From Lachnospiraceae bacterium UBA3632 (GTDB lineage Bacteria > Bacillota > Clostridia > Lachnospirales > Lachnospiraceae): a stretch of 12,998 nucleotides of DNA. The position numbers were made by a program, and so were the translations under genes. Under the pieces are notes generated by a model. That model was not told the origin of the DNA. It did no database searches and was given only the letters and a program-made list of their open reading frames with translations. Positions 7,351 to 12,127 of this stretch are shown here, piece by piece; within the stretch, counting starts at the first letter, position 1; each line of letters begins with the position of its first letter. Location of the stretch: contig DFKZ01000090.1 of the NCBI GenBank assembly GCA_002373975.1, positions 1 to 12,998 on the forward strand, written 5' to 3'.

Positions 7351-7504
7351 ACAAGGTTCTTTCCACATGTGTTATGTATCCGGCAATGTGTCTGAGGCCG
7401 GCACTTACTGAGAACAAGCTTTGCGCAGTTCGAAGTTAGTACCGCTGCTCGAAGACCCATAGCCGCAAGGCGGTGCAGGATACATACACATGCGGGAAGA
7501 GCCC
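7351..7504 (+). ncRNA. Rod-shaped structured RNA, possible 6S RNA
   Basis: A long closing stem joins 7355-7381 to 7478-7503, about 25 pairs with one mismatch and one bulged base. It encloses a large open bubble (about 7382-7399 and 7444-7477) and a distal stem-loop (7400-7443). This closing stem, central bubble and terminal stem layout is that of 6S RNA, which binds the housekeeping RNA polymerase. The + strand is favoured by two G-U pairs in the closing stem (A-C mismatches on the other strand), a tandem G-A/A-G pair in the distal stem (7410-7411 with 7432-7433), and GCC-GCAA-GGC at 7462-7471 with a GNRA loop. Two other positions pair better on the - strand. The alternative is a 5' leader of the downstream - strand operon. 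The 6S call rests on shape and has not been tested against a covariance model. Confidence 0.5.
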
Positions 7505-7524
7505 GTCACTCAGTTAATAACAAA

Positions 7525-7557
7525 ATGAAAAACGAGCCGGATCACTCCGACTCGTTT
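7525..7557 (-). terminator. Intrinsic terminator of the ribosomal protein operon after rplQ
   Basis: Read on the - strand, stem ACGAGTCGG with CCGGCTCGT (9 pairs, one G-U) and a 6-nt loop spans 7532-7555 and is followed by TTTTTCATTTTG. It begins about 20 bp past the rplQ stop. In the + direction the stem has one C-A mismatch and is followed by TTATT, so it could also end the + strand RNA. Confidence 0.85.
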
Positions 7558-7572
7558 ATTATATCAGTCATT

Positions 7573-8181
7573 TTACACCATCTCAAGAACAACTTCGAGA
7601 GCTCCGTCGCCCTTTCTCTGTCCGATCTTGACGATTCTTGTGTAGCCGCCCTTGCGGTTAGCATACTTGGGAGCGATCTCATCGAAGAGCTTATCTACGA
7701 GATTGATCTCCTTTGTAGCCTTCTTCTTTCCCTTTTCTTCTGCAGGAACTGCAGTTACAGGGTAAAGAACCTTGAGCATCTGGCGTCTTGCATGAAGTCT
7801 TGAAGGCATATCCTTTTTGATCTCCTTCTCAACTTCGTCATATACGGTAACAGTTACGCCGTTCTCCTTGCGGATAAGCTTTCCGTCCTTATCGCGGTGA
7901 GTATCGGAAAGAACCTTTGAGTGATCATCCTTGTCAACGATCTGCTTTACTCTCTTTCCGTCCTTATCCTTGCGAGCTACCTTAGCGGTAACCTTTACTG
8001 TCTCGAAGTTATCCTTCTCCTTAACAGCAAGAGCGATAAGGCCTTCGGCGATCTTCTTTACTTCCTTAGCCTTAGCTTCGGTAGTAATGATCTTTCCGTT
8101 GTTGATAAGTGCTGTTACCTGGTTTCTGAGCAGAGCCTTTCTCTGTGAAGAGGTTCTGCCAAGCTTTCTGTACATTGCCAT
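7573..8181 (-). CDS. rplQ: 50S ribosomal protein L17 with a long internal insertion
   Basis: A 202-residue L17, a large-subunit protein near the peptide exit tunnel. The N-terminal core is clear (MYRKLGRTSSQRKALLRN, then IITTEAKAKEVKKIAE), and so is the C-terminal core (LFDEIAPKYANRKGGYTRIVKIGQRKGDGALEVVLEMV region, residues 165-202). Between them, roughly residues 56-127 form a charged Lys/Asp-rich segment that ordinary bacterial L17 proteins of about 115-130 residues lack, and a second short Lys-rich stretch lies at 146-158. The reading frame is continuous, so this is an insertion and not a frameshift. The start has AAAGGAG 7 nt upstream. It is the last gene of the operon, 135 bp after rpoA and followed by a terminator. 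Confidence 0.97.
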   Translation of the reverse strand: MAMYRKLGRTSSQRKALLRNQVTALINNGKIITTEAKAKEVKKIAEGLIALAVKEKDNFETVKVTAKVARKDKDGKRVKQIVDKDDHSKVLSDTHRDKDGKLIRKENGVTVTVYDEVEKEIKKDMPSRLHARRQMLKVLYPVTAVPAEEKGKKKATKEINLVDKLFDEIAPKYANRKGGYTRIVKIGQRKGDGALEVVLEMV

Positions 8182-8248
8182 TTCTTTTCTCCTTTACTGG
8201 TGCATCCGGCCACGCGCTTTGGACTTACTTACCGGACAGGGGTTTATT

Positions 8249-8286
8249 TTTCTGTGAGGAACACTTTGGAATTACCCCCACAGAAA
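8249..8286. other. Inverted repeat in the rpoA-rplQ gap
   Basis: TTTCTGTG (8249-8256) pairs with CACAGAAA (8279-8286) across a 22-nt loop. An overlapping alternative pairs GGGGT (8240-8244) with ACCCC (8274-8278), so only one stem can form at a time. No T-run follows in the operon direction. It might influence L17 translation, but there is no direct evidence. Confidence 0.35.
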
Positions 8287-8316
8287 GATTTAAGATTAAG
8301 TATCTTCCCGATAGGA

Positions 8317-9273
8317 TCAATCCTCGGAAGTCTTGAGTGAGAGACCAAGCTCATCAAGCTTTGCAAGTACTTCCTCGAGAGACTTTCTTCCAAGGTTACG
8401 AACCTTGATCATCTCGTCGGGAGTCTTCTCGCAGAGCTCACGAACGGTATTGATGTTTGCTCTCTTTAAGCAGTTGAAGGAACGAACCGAAAGTTCAAGT
8501 TCCTCGATGCTCATATCGATCTTCTTGTCGGAATTGTCAGCGGCAGGGATCTGCATAAATGATGCATTCTGTGCGCTCTCCGAAAGATTGATGAAGAGGC
8601 TTAAGTGCTCTGAGAGCACCTTTGCTGCGAGGCTTACCGCCTCATCGGGAGCAAGTGCTCCGTTGGTGTATACATCAATTGTGAGCTTGTCAAAATCGGT
8701 GCTCTGGCCTACACGGGTATTCTCTATTGAGATGTTTACACGCTCAACAGGTGTGTAGATGGAATCGATAGCGATCACACCGATGGGAAGGGAATCGTTC
8801 TTGTTCTTATCGGAACCTACATATCCTCTTCCGGATGTAACGATCATTTCGATATAGAGCTTTGCATGCTTACCGCAAAGAGTTGCGATAGGCTGCTCGG
8901 GATTAAGGATCTCGATGTCACTGTCGTGCTGGATGTCAGCTGCGGTAACAACGCCCTCTCCCTCGTAATCAAGAGTGATGGTAACAGGCTCCTGACTTTC
9001 GGTGGTGTTCCTGATAGCAATACTCTTAATATTCATGATGATCTCGGTGACATCTTCCTTTACATCGGGAATGGTCGAGAACTCATGCTGAACTCCGTCA
9101 ATCTTCACCTGGCTTACTGCAGCTCCGGGAAGAGATGAAAGCATTATCCTGCGAAGCGAATTTCCGAGAGTGATACCGTATCCTCTCTCAAGAGGCTTGA
9201 TGACAAATCTGCCATACTTTTTATCTTCCGAAATTTCCACGATCTCAACGTTGGGTCTTTCAAAATCAAACAC
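8317..9273 (-). CDS. rpoA: DNA-directed RNA polymerase alpha subunit
   Basis: A 318-residue alpha subunit that dimerises to nucleate RNA polymerase assembly and contacts promoter UP elements and activators. The N-terminal assembly domain (about 1-230) shows RGYGITLGNSLRRIMLSSLPG. A short linker leads to the C-terminal domain (about 252-312). The DNA-contact residues are in place: R264 and N267 in VRSFNCLK, and the NLGRKSLEEV helix at 293-302. Length is normal. The start codon is GTG, read as Met, preceded by GGAGG with an 8-nt spacer. It lies 46 bp after rpsD and 135 bp before rplQ. Confidence 0.98.
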   Translation of the reverse strand: MFDFERPNVEIVEISEDKKYGRFVIKPLERGYGITLGNSLRRIMLSSLPGAAVSQVKIDGVQHEFSTIPDVKEDVTEIIMNIKSIAIRNTTESQEPVTITLDYEGEGVVTAADIQHDSDIEILNPEQPIATLCGKHAKLYIEMIVTSGRGYVGSDKNKNDSLPIGVIAIDSIYTPVERVNISIENTRVGQSTDFDKLTIDVYTNGALAPDEAVSLAAKVLSEHLSLFINLSESAQNASFMQIPAADNSDKKIDMSIEELELSVRSFNCLKRANINTVRELCEKTPDEMIKVRNLGRKSLEEVLAKLDELGLSLKTSED

Positions 9274-9319
9274 GCTAATATCCTCCTATTAGGCTTCTTT
9301 GGCATTCTTAAGTTACTTA

Positions 9320-9913
9320 TTACTTTGAATACAACTCGACGATAAGCATCTCGTTTACGGGAACGTCGATCTGCTCTCTGGTAGGAACATTCTTGATGGT
9401 GCCCTTAAGTCCCTCAACGTCTACATCCATCCAGTCGGGAGTAAGTCTTCCGGCGGTAACCTCAAGGATTGCCTTGTAGCGGTTCATTTCCTTTGCCTTC
9501 TCGCTGATCTCGATAACATCGCCTGCCTTTACAGCATATGAAGGAATGTTTACCTTCTTGCCGTTAACAAGTACATGCTTGTGATCAACTACCTGTCTTG
9601 CCTCCCTGCGGGTTCTTGCGAATCCCATACGGAAAACAACATTGTCAAGTCTGGTCTCGAGAAGGGCCATAAGGTTTTCACCGGTCATTCCCTTCATCAT
9701 ATCAGCCTTGTCGTAATAGTTACGGAAAGGCTTCTCAAGTACGCCGTAGATGAATTTAGCCTTCTGCTTCTCGCGGAGCTGAAGTCCGTACTCACTTACC
9801 TTTCTTCCGGCGCTGTGAGGCTGTCTGTTTGATTTCTTGTCATAACCGAGAACAGCGGGCTCAATTCCGAGCGCTCTGCATCTCTTGAGTACTGGTGTAC
9901 GATTTACTGCCAT
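9320..9913 (-). CDS. rpsD: 30S ribosomal protein S4
   Basis: A 197-residue primary 16S rRNA-binding protein of the small subunit, which in several bacteria also represses its own mRNA. The N-terminal region (KRCRALGIEP) has only one cysteine, so this is the zinc-free form lacking the four-Cys ribbon. The S4 RNA-binding domain spans about residues 88-150 (RLDNVVFRMGFARTRREARQ, then HVLVNGKKVNIPSY). The C terminus ends in IVELYSK as usual. The start has AAAGGA upstream with about a 10-nt spacer. Placement between rpsK and rpoA is the order common in Clostridia. B. subtilis carries rpsD elsewhere. A hairpin-filled 327-bp gap separates it from rpsK. Confidence 0.98.
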   Translation of the reverse strand: MAVNRTPVLKRCRALGIEPAVLGYDKKSNRQPHSAGRKVSEYGLQLREKQKAKFIYGVLEKPFRNYYDKADMMKGMTGENLMALLETRLDNVVFRMGFARTRREARQVVDHKHVLVNGKKVNIPSYAVKAGDVIEISEKAKEMNRYKAILEVTAGRLTPDWMDVDVEGLKGTIKNVPTREQIDVPVNEMLIVELYSK

Positions 9914-10057
9914 TTTCTTCTTTTCCTTTCAATGGTTGTTTACAGCACCGCGCTTAACGGTGTCTTCGTCCAACAAAAGCCGAAGGCTTTGCGTCCTTTA
10001 CAAAGCTTCAATCGGCGCGATGCATTAACGCGCTGATTGTGGCGAAGCCATCGGCGC

Positions 10058-10084
10058 AACTCGTTTTGTACTTTAAAACGAGTT
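10058..10084 (-). repeat. Hairpin with AAAGTAC loop, copy 1
   Basis: Perfect 10-bp stem, AACTCGTTTT (10058-10067) with AAAACGAGTT (10075-10084). Read on the - strand the 7-nt loop is AAAGTAC. Confidence 0.7.
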
Positions 10085-10131
10085 GGTTCCTTGTTATTAG
10101 TTGCTTAGTTACTTGGTTTAACATAATTTAC

Positions 10132-10158
10132 CGAACGCATCAAAGTACGCTGCGTTCG
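10132..10158 (+). repeat. Hairpin with AAAGTAC in the loop, copy 2
   Basis: Perfect 8-bp stem, CGAACGCA (10132-10139) with TGCGTTCG (10151-10158). The 11-nt loop contains AAAGTAC at 10142-10148. The segment 10141-10162 is also a direct repeat (18 of 22) of 10216-10237. Confidence 0.65.
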
Positions 10159-10173
10159 TCGCGATACTCCGTA

Positions 10174-10207
10174 TGAAATTGTGCGTTGATTCGTTCGCAC
10201 AATTTCA
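10174..10207. repeat. 12-bp perfect inverted repeat
   Basis: TGAAATTGTGCG (10174-10185) pairs with CGCACAATTTCA (10196-10207) across a 10-nt loop. It sits between AAAGTAC hairpins 2 and 3. No T-run follows on either strand. Confidence 0.7.
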
Positions 10208-10211
10208 CGCT

Positions 10212-10228
10212 GCCGCAAAGTACGCGGC
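10212..10228 (+). repeat. Hairpin with AAAGTAC loop, copy 3
   Basis: Perfect 5-bp GC-only stem, GCCGC (10212-10216) with GCGGC (10224-10228), and a 7-nt loop that is exactly AAAGTAC (10217-10223). It lies 12 bp past the rpsK stop codon. Confidence 0.65.
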
Positions 10229-10240
10229 TAGCGTCGCTTA

Positions 10241-10642
10241 TTATACACGACGTCTCTTGGGAGGTCTGCATCCGTTGTGAGGAACGGGGGTAACATCCAC
10301 GATGGAGAGAACCTGAAGTCCTGCTGCTGCAAGAGCACGGATTGCTGCTTCACGTCCTGAGCCGGGTCCCTTTACAAATACATCAACGGTCTTGAGACCA
10401 TGTACGGTAGCTGCCTTGGTAGCAGTCTCTGCTGCAACCTGAGCTGCGTAAGGAGTGGACTTTCTGGATCCTCTGAATCCGAGTCCGCCTGCACTTGCCC
10501 AGCTAAGGGCATTACCCTGAGCGTCTGTGATAGTTACGATTGTGTTGTTGAATGAAGCCTGGATATGTGCCTGGCCGTGTTCAACGTTCTTTTTTACACG
10601 TCTTTTTGCACCCTTCTTAGGTGCTGCCTGTTTACCTGCCAT
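10241..10642 (-). CDS. rpsK: 30S ribosomal protein S11
   Basis: A 133-residue small-subunit platform protein that binds 16S rRNA with S7, S18 and S21 and helps shape the E and P site region. Family signatures are clear: GQAHIQASFNNTIVTITD, the glycine-rich SAGGLGFRGSRKSTPYAAQ, VKGPGSGREAAIRAL, and the basic tail VPHNGCRPPKRRRV. Length is typical, with a Lys/Arg-rich N-terminal extension. The ribosome site upstream of the ATG is weak. Unusually wide hairpin-rich gaps flank it (275 bp from rpsM, 327 bp to rpsD). Confidence 0.98.
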   Translation of the reverse strand: MAGKQAAPKKGAKRRVKKNVEHGQAHIQASFNNTIVTITDAQGNALSWASAGGLGFRGSRKSTPYAAQVAAETATKAATVHGLKTVDVFVKGPGSGREAAIRALAAAGLQVLSIVDVTPVPHNGCRPPKRRRV

Positions 10643-10686
10643 TTTAAACTAACCTACTTTCCTGCGCCTTGCGCATTTCGATTTGT

Positions 10687-10740
10687 GTGCCACCTAGCCG
10701 AAAGCGTTGTGTACTTTGCAACGGGCACCGTTTATTTTTT
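10687..10740 (+). repeat. Hairpin with AAAGTAC loop, copy 4, followed by a T-run on the + strand
   Basis: The outer stem is GTGCC (10687-10691) with GGCAC (10724-10728). The inner stem is CGTTGT (10705-10710) with GCAACG (10718-10723), including one G-T. The inner loop is GTACTTT, which is AAAGTAC on the - strand. TTTATTTTTT follows at 10731-10740, giving the look of an intrinsic terminator for + strand (antisense) transcription. Confidence 0.5.
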
Positions 10741-10801
10741 AGTTACAATATACAATGATACTACGGATTGTTTCGTTGCTACGCAACTCCCACAATCCTA
10801 C

Positions 10802-10840
10802 AACCATTCGCAATTCGCTTCGCTTCTTGCTCATGTTTGT
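10802..10840. repeat. 39-nt dispersed stem-loop repeat, copy A
   Basis: It matches 11722-11760 at 35 of 39 positions (core CAATTCGCTTCGCTTCTTGC against CAATCCGCTTCTCTTCTTGC). The flanks ACAACCAT (10800-10807) and ATGTTTGT (10833-10840) pair with one mismatch, so the repeat core sits in a hairpin loop. Confidence 0.75.
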
Positions 10841-10842
10841 TC

Positions 10843-10903
10843 GGGTCTTTAAATAAAAATGCTCGTTTATGCAAGCATAACTCGCATTTTTTATTTACGA
10901 CCC
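10843..10903. repeat. Long nested hairpin downstream of rpsM
   Basis: GGGTC (10843-10847) pairs with GACCC (10899-10903). AAATAAAAATGC (10851-10862) pairs with GCATTTTTTATTT (10884-10896, one bulged T). Inside, TTATGC-AA-GCATAA spans 10867-10880. It lies 15 bp past the rpsM stop. No T-run follows outside the stem in either direction. Confidence 0.65.
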
Positions 10904-10917
10904 TTGTATCATGCAAA

Positions 10918-11289
10918 TTACTTCTTCTTATTAGCAACGGTACGCTTGGGTCCCTTACGGGTACGAGCGTTGTTCTTGGTGTTCTGTCCACGAACGGGAA
11001 GTCCCTTTCTGTGACGGATTCCGCGATAGCATCCGATCTCCTGAAGAGTCTTGATGTTCATCGCGATCTCTCTTCTGAGATCACCTTCTACCATGATGCC
11101 GAGCTTTTCGATCGCCTCTGTGATCTTCTTAACCTCTTCATCAGTGATATCCCTTACTCTTGTGTCGGGGTTAACTCCGCACTCAGCAAGGATCTTGTTA
11201 GATGTCGATCTTCCGATACCATAGATATAGGTAAGACCGATCTCGATTCTTTTCTCTCTGGGTAAATCTACACCTTCGATACGAGCCAT
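10918..11289 (-). CDS. rpsM: 30S ribosomal protein S13
   Basis: A 123-residue small-subunit head protein that contacts the large subunit (bridges B1a/B1b) and P-site tRNA. Signatures: MARIEGVDLPREKRIEIGLTYIYGIG at the N terminus (residues 1-26), the helix-two-turn-helix region, and the basic C-terminal motif RHRKGLPVRGQNTKNNARTR with a Lys-rich tail. The start is set at MARIEG because AGGAGG lies about 10 nt upstream and this matches the family. A longer in-frame version starting nine codons earlier would swallow the ribosome site. It lies 230 bp after rpmJ. Confidence 0.97.
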   Translation of the reverse strand: MARIEGVDLPREKRIEIGLTYIYGIGRSTSNKILAECGVNPDTRVRDITDEEVKKITEAIEKLGIMVEGDLRREIAMNIKTLQEIGCYRGIRHRKGLPVRGQNTKNNARTRKGPKRTVANKKK

Positions 11290-11519
11290 TTGTTTCTTTC
11301 CTCCTGTGTTACGCACCGACTTGCGATGCCGCTACTTGTGTGTTAGATCACACGGTTACTAAATGATTGGGACTCTGATGCGCGTTTTCTTATTGTATCT
11401 CGCGCTTTAAAGTCCAATCGGACGCATATCCGATCTTTTTCTCCCACAAAGAGCGGGAGAATATCAGGTAGTAATCCTACATATCTTATGGAAGTCTTTA
11501 TCACTTCCACGGTGTAAGA
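11290..11519. other. 230-bp rpmJ-rpsM gap with several hairpins
   Basis: No gene is supported here. Stems seen: GTGTG/CACAC (11338-11353), GATTGGGACT with AGTCCAATC (11365-11419, one bulge) enclosing GCGCG/CGCGC (11380-11405), overlapping ATCGGA/TCCGAT (11417-11434), TCTCCC/GGGAGA (11440-11460), and ATCTTA/TAAGAT (11483-11520) enclosing TGGAAGT/ACTTCCA (11489-11509). The rpsM ribosome site is at the left end. Confidence 0.6.
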
Positions 11520-11633
11520 TCAGCCCTGTCTCTGCTTATGTTTGGGATTCTCGCAGATAATCATTATGCGTCCTTTTCTCTTGATGACTTTGCACTTGTC
11601 GCAAATCGGTTTTACTGAACTTCTAACCTTCAT
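11520..11633 (-). CDS. rpmJ: 50S ribosomal protein L36 (37 residues)
   Basis: A complete small gene, read MKVRSSVKPICDKCKVIKRK and then GRIMIICENPKHKQRQG. The zinc-binding pattern C11-x2-C14-x12-C27-x4-H32 is intact, so this is the zinc-containing form of L36. Length is exactly the family norm. GGAGGG lies 7 nt before the ATG. It sits between infA and rpsM, its usual place. Both neighbouring gaps are much wider than is common in this operon. Confidence 0.98.
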   Translation of the reverse strand: MKVRSSVKPICDKCKVIKRKGRIMIICENPKHKQRQG

Positions 11634-11721
11634 CGTAAAGCCCTCCTTTCAAAAAAGACCATTGTCCATAATAACATAGCGCCTGCAGGATTGCAAGCAC
11701 TTTTTTATAATCGCTTTCAAG

Positions 11722-11760
11722 AACCATTCGCAATCCGCTTCTCTTCTTGCTCATGGTTCT
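11722..11760. repeat. 39-nt dispersed stem-loop repeat, copy B
   Basis: It matches 10802-10840 at 35 of 39 positions. The flanking arms CAAGAACCAT (11718-11727) and ATGGTTCTTG (11753-11762) form a perfect 10-bp stem, different in sequence from the arms of copy A. Confidence 0.75.
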
Positions 11761-11784
11761 TGCAATCCTGCTTCGCAGGATTTA

Positions 11785-11844
11785 CAAATCCGTGCAAAGA
11801 GCCTCTTACAAGCAAGCTTGCAGACGGCTTTTTGCACGGATTTG
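11785..11844. repeat. 19-pair hairpin downstream of infA
   Basis: CAAATCCGTGCAAA (11785-11798) pairs with TTTGCACGGATTTG (11831-11844). The stem continues through one G-T and AGCC/GGCT (11800-11803 with 11826-11829). The loop contains the palindrome GCAAGCTTGC. It lies 12 bp past the infA stop codon. Confidence 0.75.
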
Positions 11845-11856
11845 CAAGCATAGCGA

Positions 11857-12075
11857 TTACTTATCTCTCCAGATGATCCTACCTTTGGTAAGGTCATAGG
11901 GAGAAAGCTCCATAGTTACTTTGTCACCGGGAAGTATCCTGATGAAATTCTGGCGGAGCTTGCCGCTTATGGTAGCGAGTACCTGATGTCCGTTTTCAAG
12001 CTCTACCTTAAACATTGTGTTGGGAAGCTTATCTACTACAACTCCCTCGATTTCGATAACATCACTTTTTGACAT
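11857..12075 (-). CDS. infA: Translation initiation factor IF-1
   Basis: A 72-residue single OB-fold protein that binds the 30S A site during initiation and works with IF-2 and IF-3. The sequence is almost archetypal: MSKSDVIEIEGVVVDKLPN, HQVLATISGKLRQNFIRI, and the end PYDLTKGRIIWRDK. The ATG at 12073-12075 is preferred over an in-frame GTG four codons earlier because it gives the standard length and has GAGGTG 9 nt upstream, a site that includes that GTG. It follows map after 51 bp that contain two hairpins. Confidence 0.98.
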   Translation of the reverse strand: MSKSDVIEIEGVVVDKLPNTMFKVELENGHQVLATISGKLRQNFIRILPGDKVTMELSPYDLTKGRIIWRDK

Positions 12076-12094
12076 AAACTTTTTCACCTCATCC

Positions 12095-12127
12095 GGCGCT
12101 TAGCGCCACCTTCCGTAAGTGGAAGGT
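12095..12127. repeat. Two adjacent hairpins in the map-infA gap
   Basis: GGCGC-TTA-GCGCC (12095-12107) is directly followed by ACCTTCC/GGAAGGT (12108-12127, 6-nt loop). The second hairpin reaches the map stop codon. There is no T-run after either in the operon direction. Confidence 0.65.

Larger units (their letters stand above)
9914..10240. other. 327-bp rpsK-rpsD gap filled with a series of hairpins
   Basis: No gene is supported here. Hairpins follow one another: CACCG/CGGTG (9946-9962), AAAGCC-GAA-GGCTTT (9976-9990), overlapping GCTTTG/CAAAGC (9986-10006), CAATCGGCGCG/CGCGCTGATTG (10009-10039, one G-T), GGC-GAA-GCC (10041-10049), and four larger ones listed separately. None has a T-run after it on the - strand, so they do not look like terminators of the operon. 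The rpsD ribosome site lies at the left end of the gap. Confidence 0.7.
10643..10917. other. 275-bp rpsM-rpsK gap filled with hairpins
   Basis: No gene is supported here. Besides the entries listed separately, it holds TGCGC-CTT-GCGCA (10663-10675) and a nested structure, GGATTGT/ACAATCC (10765-10771 with 10792-10798) enclosing GTTGC-TAC-GCAAC (10775-10787). The rpsK start region is at the left end. Confidence 0.65.
11634..11856. other. 223-bp infA-rpmJ gap with strong, mutually exclusive hairpins
   Basis: No gene is supported here. GCAGGATTGCAAG (11685-11697) pairs perfectly over 13 bp with CTTGCAATCCTGC (11759-11771). The latter also pairs with the adjacent GCAGGATT (11775-11782) as a hairpin with a TTC loop. 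Copy B of the 39-nt repeat and a 19-pair hairpin at 11785-11844 are listed separately. The rpmJ ribosome site is at the left end. Confidence 0.7.

Noticed and set aside
7355..7503. Vitamin riboswitch (cobalamin, thiamine, riboflavin) controlling the ECF genes
   Set aside because: None of the conserved core motifs of those classes is recognisable, and strand indicators favour the + strand, opposite to the ECF genes.
7525..7557. Known L17 downstream element RNA
   Set aside because: The hairpin with its U-tract is fully explained as a terminator. The described L17 downstream element is known from lactic acid bacteria and Listeria, and I cannot match its features here.
9946..10228. Possible CRISPR array because of repeated units with spacing
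   Set aside because: The repeated loops are only 7 nt, stems differ, spacing is irregular and orientations are mixed. No uniform repeats or spacers are present.
10240..10245. Perfect TATAAT on the - strand at the rpsK stop codon, possible promoter for rpsD
   Set aside because: No acceptable -35 box lies 16-18 bp upstream and there is no extended -10 TGn, so it is probably a chance match.
10779..10991. Short - strand open frame over the rpsM end and gap
   Set aside because: It is out of frame with rpsM, has no ribosome site and covers hairpin repeats.
12073..12087. IF-1 start at an upstream in-frame GTG giving 76 residues
   Set aside because: That GTG is part of the GAGGTG ribosome site, and the ATG four codons later gives the standard 72-residue protein.
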